DNA of 64,000 bases from JADCRZ01 sp031399065 (lineage in GTDB: Bacteria > Bacteroidota > Bacteroidia > Chitinophagales > Chitinophagaceae), in NCBI GenBank assembly GCA_031399065.1, contig JANNOM010000070.1:62001-126000 (forward strand). The letters run 5' to 3'. The stretch's first letter is position 1, and every line of letters starts with the position of its first letter. Made by a program: the position numbers and the translations under genes. Below, piece by piece: positions 1 through 8,866 of this stretch. Below the pieces are notes generated by a model that searched no databases, had not been told where the DNA came from, and saw only the letters and a program-made list of their open reading frames with translations.

Positions 1-130
1 ATAAGCATGACCGCTACCCGGGTGCCCCTCCGAATACTATATCCTATACCTATAAGTAACACCATACTTCTTAAAAAAGCCTTTGACATAATAAAATCTT
101 ATCACCATCAAAACAATTAAAACCTTAGTC

Positions 131-424
131 ATGCAACACTTACAGTTAGAGCGTTTGAAACGCATAGACCAGTTGATCCGCATTAAAGGTACCGGAACGC
201 CTGCTCAACTCGCACAACGTTTGGGTTTTTCGGAAAGAACAGTTTATGATTATCTGAACATGATGAAAGACATGGGCGCACCCATTAAATACTGCAATTT
301 CCGCCAAAGCTATTATTACGAGCAGGACGGCAATTTCCAGATTGGCTTCTATGCACGCAAGACAGCCATTATATGGATATGGCTGCTGGAAGATTTACTG
401 GGCTTTGACAGAGTGCTGGCGTAG
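131..424 (+). CDS. Small helix-turn-helix DNA-binding protein
   Basis: A 97-residue protein whose first 60 residues form a winged-helix/HTH_11-like domain: a leading helix (LERLKRIDQLIRIKGTGTP), then AQLAQRLGFSERTVYDYLNM as the helix-turn-helix. The rest is short and Tyr/Trp-rich, with no ligand domain, so it is probably a simple DNA-binding protein. It lies 68 bp upstream of the LanKC-like gene on the same strand and may regulate it or be co-transcribed. The ATG at 131 is the natural start; the other ATG in the first 130 bases is not in this frame. The HTH call is sound; target and role are not known. Confidence 0.75.
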   Translation: MQHLQLERLKRIDQLIRIKGTGTPAQLAQRLGFSERTVYDYLNMMKDMGAPIKYCNFRQSYYYEQDGNFQIGFYARKTAIIWIWLLEDLLGFDRVLA

Positions 425-492
425 TAACATCATCTTCTACTGCAATACTACTGCAGTTATGCAACGTAGATTAGCCATCTAAAACCAGTTAT

Positions 493-2733
493 ATGAAAAC
501 AGAAACGCAGGAAGAACGCGCTAGCGAAGTACCGGAAGCCGAAGTGGGGCCTGCCCGGAAAGCCGTTAAAAAAAGCGGCAACCGTGTAGGATATCATTAC
601 ATCATAATAAAAAGCTATAAAGAAAGCCAGAAGAATGATGTGGTAAAATGTCTGTACATCAAGAGCCTTACCCGGTTTGGATTTTGTGTTATAAAAGAAG
701 GCAGCTATGGCGATACGAAAGATAAGAATGGCCGCGACATTATAGACCGGCTAAAATGGCAACAGCAGTTACATGAAGAGTTGCAGGATAAACTGCCGAT
801 GCCCCGCCTGCTTGGCCATTTTGAAGAAAAGGGTAATTATTACCTGGTAATAGAACATATCAAAGGCAAGGCATTACAGAAAGTATGCGCACAAAACAGG
901 AAAGAATTAAGGCAATCCGTCATTAATGGCGGCAGGCTAGGATTAAAATTCGTTGACTACCTTATCCAGATGGCAGGCATCCTTGAAACCCTGCATTCGA
1001 ACCAGGTAGTGCACCGGGATGCCACGCCCAATAACTATATGATTACTCCCGGTGGCAAAGTGGCTCTTATTGATATGGAAATGTGCTACTCGTTAAAAAA
1101 GCAATATCCGTTACCTGCCTTCCAGTTGGGTACTTACGGCTATATGTCGCCCCAGCAGGAACTAACACAGACACCCACTACAGCAGAAGACATATTTGCC
1201 TTAGGTGCTATTACACTACAAATCTGGTCGGGCGTATCTCCCGGCAAAATGACGGGTGAAGCTTCTGAAGCGCTCGCGCAAAAAATCATGTTCTTTATCA
1301 ACGATAAAAAAGTGGCAGACATGGTGATGCAATGTATGTCGTCCAAAGATGACGAACGCCCATCTGCCGACCAGGTAAAGCAGGTACTCGAACAGTATAA
1401 GACAGATCTCAAAGAAAAGATACCCAGACCGGCTTACCTGCCCCGGCTTTATGCAAAAGAGGATATGCTGGCCTCCATCCAGAAAGCCATTACCACCCTT
1501 GCTTCCCCCCTGATGGCGGACGAAACAAAAGGCTGGTTTGCTGATGATATGTCACCGGCCCCAGCAGAGGATAAACATAAACTGCGTAAAAGATGGTATG
1601 CCAGTTATAACCGGGGTGTAAGCGGTATTATCTATATGCTGGCCCAGGCAAATGGTGCGGGGCTCGATACTACTGTTACACGGCCCTATATTCAGAAAGC
1701 ACTGGATCTTATCAGGGAGAAATACATCAACCGCATAGAAAAGGCTAAAACCGGTCTTCATTTCGGGTCCGATGGGGTTGCCGCTACACTGGCAACGGCG
1801 ATACACCAGGGATTGATAAATCCAACAACAGAATACCTTAATTGGATCGGCGAGTTATTGGAAAAAGAAAACACCGGACCTGACATGATGAAAGGTGCGC
1901 CGGGACAAGGGATGGCTGTTATGATCAGCAGTCCCTTCCTGGGTACGCAAATGGTGAAGGAAAGGCTTCATAATCTTATACAGCTACTTATACAAAAGCA
2001 GGATCTGGATGGATCCTGGGAGTATGGCTTTTATAAGCAGAAATTCACCCGCAGGAAAAAGAAGCGGGTTACCCGTGGCTTCAATGAAGGTATATCGGGT
2101 GCCATTTATTTTCTGCTTGAATATGGATACCGTTACCAGGACATAGCCAGCAGGGAAGCAGCCGCCCGTGGCCTGCAATGGCTGATAAAAAAAGCGAAAC
2201 ATAAAAAGGGAAATGTGCATTGGCTTTCTGCCAGTAATAAAGAACTGTCTTATGGCTGGTCAGATGGCATTGCCGGTATAGCTCTTACTTTCATAAAAGC
2301 ATACCAGCACACCAACCTGCCTGTGTACAAGCAATATGCTGTAAAAGCATTGCGTGGCATTTCAGGTAATATTACGGATAGCAACTTAAGTCAGCGCAGC
2401 GGCCTTAGTGGCCTGGGCGAAGTATACCTGGAAGCATACACCGTATTCAACGAAGAAGAATGGCTGGAGCGGGCAGGCTGGATAGCCCAAGTGATTATGC
2501 ACCTTAAAAAGCAGCATCCTAAACATGGCACCTACTGGCTTGTAGAACATGAGCGGCAACCTGTAGCCAACTTTATGGCTGGCAATAGCGGGGTAATGCA
2601 TTTCTTGTTAAGATATTGCTATCCACAAAGAATCGCTCTGCCCATGATGGAAAAACAATTGTACACATCCTTCGACGTTTTTAACAAACCAGATAAATCT
2701 GTTTCAACATATGAACCTGCTCCCACTGCTTAA
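493..2733 (+). CDS. LanKC-like Ser/Thr kinase plus LanC-like cyclase protein without lyase domain
   Basis: A 746-residue two-domain protein. Residues about 60-310 are a protein kinase of the class III/IV lanthipeptide synthetase type: Lys68 in VIKEG, HRD at 174-176 with Asn181, a DME metal motif at 194-196 (DFG/DFE position), and GTYGYMSPQQ as the P+1 region. Residues about 365-720 are a LanC-like alpha/alpha toroid with repeated GxxG turns (GVSG, GSDG, GISG, GIAG, GLSG, GNSG). Two things are missing: the N-terminal phosphothreonine-lyase-like domain of classical LanKC enzymes, and the zinc ligands, since the usual WCxG is WSDG at 589-592 and the usual CHG is QRSG at 634-637. Some class III cyclases also lack zinc. 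No precursor peptide is visible nearby. The last 23 bases overlap the next gene, so the two are probably translationally coupled. A lanthipeptide role is inference; a regulatory kinase is possible. Confidence 0.8.
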   Translation: MKTETQEERASEVPEAEVGPARKAVKKSGNRVGYHYIIIKSYKESQKNDVVKCLYIKSLTRFGFCVIKEGSYGDTKDKNGRDIIDRLKWQQQLHEELQDKLPMPRLLGHFEEKGNYYLVIEHIKGKALQKVCAQNRKELRQSVINGGRLGLKFVDYLIQMAGILETLHSNQVVHRDATPNNYMITPGGKVALIDMEMCYSLKKQYPLPAFQLGTYGYMSPQQELTQTPTTAEDIFALGAITLQIWSGVSPGKMTGEASEALAQKIMFFINDKKVADMVMQCMSSKDDERPSADQVKQVLEQYKTDLKEKIPRPAYLPRLYAKEDMLASIQKAITTLASPLMADETKGWFADDMSPAPAEDKHKLRKRWYASYNRGVSGIIYMLAQANGAGLDTTVTRPYIQKALDLIREKYINRIEKAKTGLHFGSDGVAATLATAIHQGLINPTTEYLNWIGELLEKENTGPDMMKGAPGQGMAVMISSPFLGTQMVKERLHNLIQLLIQKQDLDGSWEYGFYKQKFTRRKKKRVTRGFNEGISGAIYFLLEYGYRYQDIASREAAARGLQWLIKKAKHKKGNVHWLSASNKELSYGWSDGIAGIALTFIKAYQHTNLPVYKQYAVKALRGISGNITDSNLSQRSGLSGLGEVYLEAYTVFNEEEWLERAGWIAQVIMHLKKQHPKHGTYWLVEHERQPVANFMAGNSGVMHFLLRYCYPQRIALPMMEKQLYTSFDVFNKPDKSVSTYEPAPTA

Positions 2734-3484
2734 CGTATTTCCTAAAAAAGTAAGAGTCACTTTTATAGATGCCGTTTCAGGCAATACCATCAACAAACGC
2801 AAAGTATTACTTGCCGAACTCCCCGAGGCTTTCAACAAACCCATTACCATGAACATAGGCGACAATTCCTGGAGGGTGATAAATGCCATGCCGGCAAGAG
2901 TAGAAGAGTACTCCGTTAGCGGCAGGCTGTTACTACATCTTCAGCAGCTTGATACCATAGCCCCGTCTGCTCTGCGATGTGCATTACCTACCATTGCCCC
3001 TACGCTGCCTGTATTTACAGACAATGCCCAATTCCACGATTTCACACTCGAACTAAATGCAGAAGACTGGCGACAGATAGAATTTATGCCGCAGGAATTA
3101 CTTCCCCTCATCAAAGAAGAGATGGACGCAATAGAAGCCATCTTATACCCGGAGGATGAAACGCAGAACCTCCTGGGATTTGCACGGATTCATGCACGGT
3201 ATAACACAAATCACCCCTATCTCAACATTCCCTTCGATAAATTCTGTAATAAAATTAAGGCAAAAGAAACCGGAAACATTTTGTTTAAGGAGCATGGCTA
3301 TGTGCAGGATGGCTTTGCCATAAGATCGGATAGTTTCTGCTATTACGGCATCGTCAAGGAAGGCCGTATCCTGCAGCTTAACCTCTGGCAATTTGAAAGT
3401 GCCGATGAAGAATTTTTACGTGTGTTGATAAAGTATGACCTGGTACTGGCTAATTGGTGTAAGGGATTAGTGATAGGAGCATGA
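2711..3484 (+). CDS. Uncharacterised protein coupled to the LanKC-like gene
   Basis: A 257-residue soluble protein with no signal peptide or membrane segment. I do not recognise a family. It opens with a beta-rich segment (KKVRVTFIDAVSGNTI) followed by NSWRVINAMPARVEEYSVSG, and ends in a mixed alpha/beta region rich in aromatic residues (FCYYGIV, LNLWQFESADEEFL). The start overlaps the end of the LanKC-like gene by 23 bases in another frame, which argues for co-translation and joint function. It does not show the Lys/His pattern of OspF/SpvC-type lyases, so I do not propose it as the missing lyase. It could be a substrate-handling partner or scaffold of the kinase/cyclase. Confidence 0.7.
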   Translation: MNLLPLLNVFPKKVRVTFIDAVSGNTINKRKVLLAELPEAFNKPITMNIGDNSWRVINAMPARVEEYSVSGRLLLHLQQLDTIAPSALRCALPTIAPTLPVFTDNAQFHDFTLELNAEDWRQIEFMPQELLPLIKEEMDAIEAILYPEDETQNLLGFARIHARYNTNHPYLNIPFDKFCNKIKAKETGNILFKEHGYVQDGFAIRSDSFCYYGIVKEGRILQLNLWQFESADEEFLRVLIKYDLVLANWCKGLVIGA

Positions 3485-3540
3485 TTAATAGCTTATAAAT
3501 GACCTTGATTAAATAATAATACAAGAAAAATGAGCACGAT

Positions 3541-3552
3541 ACACATTCGTGT
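3541..3552. promoter_or_regulatory. Candidate operator upstream of the XRE gene
   Basis: ACACATTCGTGT, an inverted repeat (ACAC-N4-GTGT) ending 36 bases before the ATG of the XRE gene. A near-identical element (ACACAATCGTGT) lies at exactly the same distance before the truncated XRE copy at 19964. Conservation of both motif and spacing suggests an autoregulatory operator; this is inference. Confidence 0.45.
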
Positions 3553-3588
3553 TTCAATACATATTTGGAATTCCTGCAATTTTCCGCT

Positions 3589-3915
3589 ATGAAGGAGGAA
3601 AAAGAGGAAAGCAAACAGGAAATCAAATTACGTCTGGCCACTTGTTTGCGGCTTATTCTGAAAAAGAACAAAGAGAAATCGCTGGGCAATTCTACGATAA
3701 GGCAACTTGTAGCAGAGTCCGGCCTGAGCTATACTATTCTCCAGAACGCGTCTGTCGGCAAACGCGACCCCAGTTTTACCACTCTTATCACAATCATCAA
3801 ATCTTTGGGGCTTAGCTTTACCGAATTTGCTGCCTTGTATGAGGCAGTTACGGAGGAGGAGATAGCTGTTGAGGTTAAGGTAATTGAGAAGAATCGGAAG
3901 AAGAGGCCTTCTTGA
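3589..3915 (+). CDS. Small XRE-family regulator
   Basis: A 108-residue XRE-type (Cro/C1-like) DNA-binding protein starting MKEEKEESKQEIKLRL. The HTH core spans about residues 15-75 with STIRQLVAESGLSYTILQNA as first helices and DPSFTTLITIIKSLGLSFTE as the scaffold helix. The C-terminal tail is charged and ends in KKRPS. A longer reading from a TTG at 3565 exists, but the ATG at 3589 matches the start of the homologous remnant at 19964, so I prefer it. The gene lies 104 bp after the unknown partner of the LanKC-like gene on the same strand. The inverted repeat 36 bases upstream is a likely self-operator. Confidence 0.75.
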   Translation: MKEEKEESKQEIKLRLATCLRLILKKNKEKSLGNSTIRQLVAESGLSYTILQNASVGKRDPSFTTLITIIKSLGLSFTEFAALYEAVTEEEIAVEVKVIEKNRKKRPS

Positions 3916-3961
3916 GAGGGGTTAGAGGCTAATGATAGCTACTCAGGAATATTACAGCTTA

Positions 3962-4876
3962 CTATTTTATCCGCTCCCTTTTCTCTTTCATGCTTATTCT
4001 ATAGAAACGGTGTTTCTTAATAAGCAAACCTTCAGATTTGCCATTGGCGTGATCTGTATTAACGTTGATCACCTTACCGTCGAAAAAACTGCTTATTTTT
4101 TCTACCATGGTATGGCCAGTTACGATGGTATGAACTTTAAAATGGGCTAAAGTAGCATCTATTAGCTCCTCAATTGCGGTACTTTGATAATAGCCCCTGT
4201 ATAAGAAGGGAGAGTTTTCACCATGAAGAAGGGTATTGAGTAAAGGGTCAGCAAAGGTCTCGCCAACATACTTATAAAAAGGGCGGGCGGTATTATTTAT
4301 CTCCTTTACAGAAGGCTTAAGCTTAAGTAGTTCTTGTGAAATGCCTGAATGAACAAATAAAATACCTCCAATCTTTTCGACGACATTTTTTGTAAGCAGC
4401 CATCGCCAGAGTTCATTACTTCCGTCGTATAAAGCAGTGGCAGGATTTCTAGAACCAGGCCGTTTCTCTGCATATTTGGGATGTATATAGCGCCAATCAC
4501 CGTTTATATTCATAATCTCATTATCACCAAGTATTAGATGAACATAGCCACCTTCATTTTTTGCTTTTTCCTCTAGAGAATAGATGAGCCATAAACATTC
4601 AGAAACCTCTTTACTGCCGTCAAAACAATCACCAGCTATCACGAGGTGGTTATCACCAAAGACCCACCTAAAATGTCTATCAATGATTTTCACCTTATAT
4701 AAAAGCTGGCAAAACCCTTTAAAGTTCGCTTGAATATCTGACACTACAAATACGCTCTTTGTTCGGCTGTATTCTGAAGGTTCATTACTTATATTTTGTT
4801 TTATACGTACAGATAAATGCCTACCAGGTTTCTCTGAGTTTGCAATGCATAGAGATATTTTCGGATTTGCCTGCAT
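3962..4876 (-). pseudogene. Degenerate metallophosphatase, split by a stop codon from the upstream gene
   Basis: A 304-codon frame homologous to the C-terminal calcineurin-like phosphatase domain of the protein at 9484-12105 (shared ECLWLIYSLEEKAK and VTGHT/ITGHT blocks). The key motifs have eroded: the family GDxxDRG is GDCFDGS (82-88), and GNHE is GDNE (117-120), losing the Asn ligand and catalytic His. There is no signal peptide, although the homologue is exported. The frame is continuous with the upstream gene: after its TAG at 4886-4888 come three sense codons and then this ATG, all in phase, so one amber codon divides a former two-domain gene. It may still be translated from the ATG, but phosphatase activity is unlikely. 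Confidence 0.7.
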
Positions 4877-4885
4877 TTTGTTTGT

Positions 4886-5980
4886 CTAGTTTTCTTTTTT
4901 CTTATCTTCTAGGCTTTTTATCCATTTCTTGCACTCAGGAAAACGGGATTGGCTATAATAGTCTGTCAGCATCGACTGTACTATCGGGCTTCCGACATTC
5001 CTTTTGGCGATCGGTAATTTATATAAAGTATAAGCCATTAATCGTTCCCGAAGTAAACCTTTAAACTTCCGTTTTGCATTGTCATAATACATGTAACCAC
5101 GCATTTCCTTATTAATAAAGCTATCACTATTTAACTCAAAGCCAAACCGGTTTTGCACCTCGAACTGATTAAATTGATACAACGCATTCAAAGAGCCATA
5201 GTAATCAGATAAAGAACGAAGCCATTGACTCCAATGCTTATACTGCGTAGAGTCCCATATTGCACTTAGATTAGATGGTTTCAGATTAGGTAATTTTCCC
5301 TTTTTACCAAGTGACTTCAAAACAGAGAAAGCCTGTAATCGATCATCTTCGGCTGAGCTAACAATTACTTCTTTAAAATAATCATATTCAAAAGGCTGAA
5401 TTCTTCTCATATAAAAATTTAAAATTGCAATCTGCTGCGTTAGCTTATTATCAATGTACTCATTCCATGCTAGGTAATCCTCTACTGAATTGATCACCAA
5501 ATTATTTCGGGTAGGCTGAATCATTCTCTCCCCAACCCCTCGTACTTCCTCCCAAATTAAAAGTTTATCGGTACCTTTGCCGGCGAAAACGCTCTTTTTG
5601 CCATTATAACGAACATTAATACTATCTCCCGGGTTAACTATGCTAAGTCTACCGAAACCATAATTAGCTTGGATTGGTATATCTGAATACAGTACCCATT
5701 TTATCTTTCTCTCCGAAATCTTAGTCTTTACGCTACTCCACTGTGGCGAATATTCAGTTGCTTTTAAAGGTAAATACTCAAGCTCCAGCTCATCTTTCAG
5801 CACAAAATTCGCAGGTTTTTGATAAACAATTTCACGAGCCATCTCAACTTGAATAACGATTTTCCTAGCAGAGACTTCCGTGTTAATGACTTTATGGTGA
5901 CAACTAATTGTCAAAAAAAACGCCGATAACATCACAAAAAATTTCATGATTGACATATATTTAGTTTTCCTTCTCCTCAT
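4886..5980 (-). CDS. Lipoprotein related to the N-terminal half of the TlpA-phosphatase fusion
   Basis: About 364 residues; the true start could be 5980, 5956 or 5947, the last giving a clean lipoprotein signal (MKFFVMLSAFFLTISC). It aligns along its length with residues 60-365 of the 873-residue protein at 9484-12105: PGDSINVRYNG vs PGDSVRIEYEG, FAGKGTDK vs FTGRGADK, and DYYSQSRFPECKKW vs DYYSQSKYPEYKEY. The homologue continues into a thioredoxin domain; this gene stops exactly there, and the phosphatase-like piece follows in frame after TAG. The N-terminal domain resembles the beta-rich region that precedes TlpA modules in many Bacteroidota proteins. It overlaps the preceding gene by 20 bases if the first ATG is used. 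Biochemical function unknown. Confidence 0.7.
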   Translation of the reverse strand: MRRRKTKYMSIMKFFVMLSAFFLTISCHHKVINTEVSARKIVIQVEMAREIVYQKPANFVLKDELELEYLPLKATEYSPQWSSVKTKISERKIKWVLYSDIPIQANYGFGRLSIVNPGDSINVRYNGKKSVFAGKGTDKLLIWEEVRGVGERMIQPTRNNLVINSVEDYLAWNEYIDNKLTQQIAILNFYMRRIQPFEYDYFKEVIVSSAEDDRLQAFSVLKSLGKKGKLPNLKPSNLSAIWDSTQYKHWSQWLRSLSDYYGSLNALYQFNQFEVQNRFGFELNSDSFINKEMRGYMYYDNAKRKFKGLLRERLMAYTLYKLPIAKRNVGSPIVQSMLTDYYSQSRFPECKKWIKSLEDKKKEN

Positions 5981-6518
5981 GTTCTGTCCCCTGAAAAAAA
6001 TTCCTCAGATTTTGTCTTACCGTAGCGGGAATTGCGGCTACTTTTTTATAAGCCTTTCTGTTAAACGTATAGTAGATTGTTGGCCTATCAAAACATAAGC
6101 TATCCTTGGCAGCACTGTTTATACTATCTAAGAATAGCCGATTTTCTATAGCTGACAATTCTGCATTTTCTTCTAAAAAATAACTATTGATTTTCTTTCG
6201 GCCTGCTTTTGCTGATATGATAATGTACCGCCTATCGAGAAGTTTTCTAGAATGTATAACAATGCTGTCAATTGTCTTTTTACGGCACGACGCACAACTT
6301 GCCTCGATAGGAAGTATTAGAAAAGCCAAGGAATCATCTTGGATATTCTCCGCTATTGTATTATTTGTTAAAGTTATCAGCTTTCGGAAAACTGAATCCT
6401 GCCTGCCATCTAACGTAATAAGCTCGACAGTAGCGTCACCTGTTTTGCCAGATTTACCACAGGCCGCCGCTGCAATAAACAAAAAGGTGGCAATCCATCT
6501 CATATAAAAGTTTTGCAT
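5961..6518 (-). CDS. Lipoprotein with a CxxC motif
   Basis: About 185 residues starting MQNFYMRWIATFLFIAAAAC, a lipoprotein signal with the lipid-anchored Cys after AAAA. I choose the ATG at 6518, 4 bases after the stop of the propeller gene, rather than upstream starts that run into that gene. The body carries FLILPIEASCASCRKKTIDS, a beta-strand plus CxxC pattern suggesting a thioredoxin-like or thiol-reactive fold, though the full thioredoxin signature is not visible. It is the second of four tightly spaced minus-strand genes (propeller, this gene, N-domain lipoprotein, phosphatase remnant). It may work on the cysteines of the secreted peptides encoded just upstream; that is inference. Confidence 0.65.
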   Translation of the reverse strand: MQNFYMRWIATFLFIAAAACGKSGKTGDATVELITLDGRQDSVFRKLITLTNNTIAENIQDDSLAFLILPIEASCASCRKKTIDSIVIHSRKLLDRRYIIISAKAGRKKINSYFLEENAELSAIENRLFLDSINSAAKDSLCFDRPTIYYTFNRKAYKKVAAIPATVRQNLRNFFQGTEHEEKEN

Positions 6519-6522
6519 AGTA

Positions 6523-7701
6523 TTAGTTTTTAGAAAGTGGCCTCTCTTCATGACGTTCATCCACATACAACAAACGAACAAAGTGCAACGCATTCTCATC
6601 TTTTGAATTTACTCTTGCATACATACCGCCTTCAACTGTAAAAAAAATAGAGCTAAAAGAAAAATCATCTGTGATCACGGACTCTCCGATAATCTTAAAA
6701 TTATCATCTAAAATCATAATGCTTTGAATCTTCTCACTATTTAGTGAGATCTGATCTGTGTCGGCCGCTCTATGCCTTACCAAGCGCAGATACCGTTTTC
6801 TATATGGGTCGAAAAAGATAGCACCATAGGAATCTCTTTTACGAAATTCATTATATCCTTTATCATTCTCAATCACTTCTTTTGATATTGGTTGAATGGG
6901 GGCATCCTGAAAACGACTTTTGGCATAGTAAGACCTATGGTATCCCATTAGATCTGTTTCATAAATAGCCGTATCGGCAGGAAAACAAAATACAAAGTTC
7001 CCCTTATCATTATAGCAGTAGGTATAGTTCATGAAAGAATAGCCATATAAATTTTCACGATACACCTCCGGCAAACTATAAAACATTTCTCGTTTATTAT
7101 TTGTTAAATTGAACGCATACAGCAATTTCCATTTTCTGATGGCTTCTAACGAGGTTTCTTCTACATAGGGCCGTACACCTACGTATAAATTATTACCACT
7201 TAGCACAGGAGGTTTATAGTTCTCAAAAACCGCATATTTATCAGTTCCAGTAAGAAAGTCTATGCTTATCTTCTTCTCTCCTTTACTATTAAACATATAT
7301 AACAACGCTCCGTTTGTAATAAATATGCTATCAAAATTTCTTATATAAACCGACGGTTTATACAGGGACCGGCCCTCCATAATTTTTTTTAATTTAATTT
7401 TATCAATTCTTTTCTGCGAAAGAAATTCGTAAATGGTGATGGTTGCGGAACGTTCGTCAAAAAAAGATATGAAAGATGCCCCATTAGCTATAAAATAATT
7501 GAATGATTCAATATCGTTATATGTGCTTTTGCTTAAGGGGTAATGCAAACTGTCGTTAGTAGCCTGAAGTTGAATATTTCCATACTTAGGTTCAACGTAA
7601 GTATAAGTACTCGCTACAACAGATGGTGATTGTTTACAACTAGAATATATGAAATCAGCAAAAGTCAGACAAATTATCGTCCAGGTGGTAAAATATCTCA
7701 T
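6523..7701 (-). CDS. DUF4221-type beta-propeller lipoprotein
   Basis: A 392-residue envelope protein with an N-terminal hydrophobic segment and a lipobox-like IYSSC near residue 22. The body is a run of beta-strand repeats as in the DUF4221/6-bladed propeller family of Bacteroidota: SFISFFDERSATITIYE, SIFITNGALLYMFN, NNLYVGVRPYVEE, YAFNLTNNKREMFYSL, FFDPYRKRYLRLVRHR. Such propellers commonly sit beside genes for small secreted peptides (NVEALA-like) and thioredoxin-like proteins, as here. It heads the 7.7-3.9 kb gene group and follows the peptide array on the same strand. No catalytic residues can be named; a binding role at the cell surface or periplasmic face is likely. Confidence 0.7.
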   Translation of the reverse strand: MRYFTTWTIICLTFADFIYSSCKQSPSVVASTYTYVEPKYGNIQLQATNDSLHYPLSKSTYNDIESFNYFIANGASFISFFDERSATITIYEFLSQKRIDKIKLKKIMEGRSLYKPSVYIRNFDSIFITNGALLYMFNSKGEKKISIDFLTGTDKYAVFENYKPPVLSGNNLYVGVRPYVEETSLEAIRKWKLLYAFNLTNNKREMFYSLPEVYRENLYGYSFMNYTYCYNDKGNFVFCFPADTAIYETDLMGYHRSYYAKSRFQDAPIQPISKEVIENDKGYNEFRKRDSYGAIFFDPYRKRYLRLVRHRAADTDQISLNSEKIQSIMILDDNFKIIGESVITDDFSFSSIFFTVEGGMYARVNSKDENALHFVRLLYVDERHEERPLSKN

Positions 7702-7958
7702 ACGACAAGAATATTTTATTTGATAAATAGAAATTAGGTCAAATTAACCTATTAACTGTCAGTAGTCATCTGCGCCGCATTATAATCAATCATTAAGTTC
7801 AGAAGAATAATCAAAAGTAGCAGAATAGGGTGCAGTATTCTTGCATTGGAATATTATTTTATACATCCAATAATTAAAGATAACTTGATCATGTATAGTA
7901 CAATAATTTCCAGACATGATAGACATAGATGTCTATAATATTGTGAAATCATAATACG

Positions 7959-8299
7959 CTAATCATTACCACCGCCTACACTATCACCGCCATAAATACC
8001 CCACATTGATGTATTATCAATGGTATCTCCGTACCCCATATCTTCTGTATAGCTCGACATATCCTCCATTAATCCAGTGAAATTAATTGAGTCAGTAAAC
8101 TACAACTAACATTTGTCCAGGGTGAATTAGCAACGCAGTACCAATCATAGTCAGATGTTGCATCCTGCCGTAATGAACCATTTTTGTTATTTTTATCCTT
8201 ATCAGGAATTTTATTAGGCACAACTGCAGCGGTAACTGCGGAAGCGGCAGCCAATACAAGTGTTAAAAGGAATATTTTTTTCATCGATATCTTCTGCAT
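7959..8299 (-). pseudogene. Secreted two-Cys peptide, copy A (one frameshift)
   Basis: Paralogue of the intact peptide gene at 8958-9293. From the ATG at 8299 the frame matches for 66 residues without a gap: signal peptide, NGSLRQ, and C-x10-C within YCVANSPWTNVSC. It then runs to a TAA at 8069-8071. If one base is restored just after the second Cys codon, the alternative frame continues FTDSINFTG... to DTIDNTS...GGDSVGGGND and stops at 7959. The interval from the second Cys to the NTS block is then 32 residues in both copies. This points to a single-base deletion in a recently functional gene. A short 76-residue product could still be secreted. Confidence 0.75.
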
Positions 8300-8354
8300 A
8301 AAAAAAATTAATCGTATAGTATACTTGAATAAAATATTAATTCATACGACACAT

Positions 8355-8379
8355 GTATAAGAAGGTATCTTTCTTATAC
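8355..8379 (-). other. Hairpin after peptide copy B, decayed terminator
   Basis: A 9-bp stem (GTATAAGAA / TTCTTATAC) with a 7-base loop, positioned downstream of decayed copy B just as the strong terminator is positioned downstream of intact copy C, and with similar stem sequence. It has no T-run on the minus strand, so it is probably a degenerate former terminator. Confidence 0.35.
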
Positions 8380-8460
8380 TAAATATTAGGGTTACGTACT
8401 ATGAATAGGCATTGATCAATACGGGGATGCACAATAAGATACTAAGCTCAGCATGCGCTC

Positions 8461-8766
8461 GCAACTCCGCCTAAATAGTCTGTCAGTATTACCCATCCTT
8501 TCTTTCTTTGTATATTGTTAAGCTTCACCGTCTGATTGTTCCATCGGTTGTTTCTGACATTCTAGTAAGAGTACAAGTAATGCCAGTTTGAGAAATATAA
8601 AAAACGATAAAATAACACTGACGGGTTGACTCAACTCAATTAAAGAACCATTGTGGGTATATCTCTCTTTCCGGGTTGTTGTCAGTCAAAACGTCAGCCA
8701 TAACTGCGGAGAAAGCAATCCATACAAATCCTAAAATAGACAGCTTTTTATTGATGTCTCTTGCAT
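8461..8766 (-). pseudogene. Secreted two-Cys peptide, copy B (decayed)
   Basis: Third member of the peptide family, badly degraded. The ATG at 8766 begins MQETS like the intact gene, but one base is missing in the next codons. The shifted frame then gives KKLSILGFVWIAFSAVMADV, matching the signal peptide of copy C. Further on, in other frames, appear HNGSL (compare NNGSLRQ), TGITCTLT (compare TGVTCTVT, second Cys) and a final GGTAATACTGACAG block resembling the NTSLTG coding region. At least two frameshifts and a stop separate these pieces. The first Cys is no longer recognisable. This copy cannot make the full peptide. Confidence 0.65.
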
Positions 8767-8866
8767 AAAATTTTCTTACATTCTTAATAATACATTGAAA
8801 TTGTAGATCCAAGTGTAAGTGGGGCATATTCGCAGTGGAATGCTTATATTATTATTTTCCACAGTT

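Noticed and set aside
2711..3484. Separate OspF-like phosphothreonine lyase completing the LanKC-like protein
   Set aside because: I could not find the lyase-type Lys/His/Arg pattern, and the fold signals do not match.
7919..7936. 8-bp inverted repeat ATAGACAT-AG-ATGTCTAT after peptide copy A as a terminator
   Set aside because: The loop is only two bases and no T-run follows on the minus strand.
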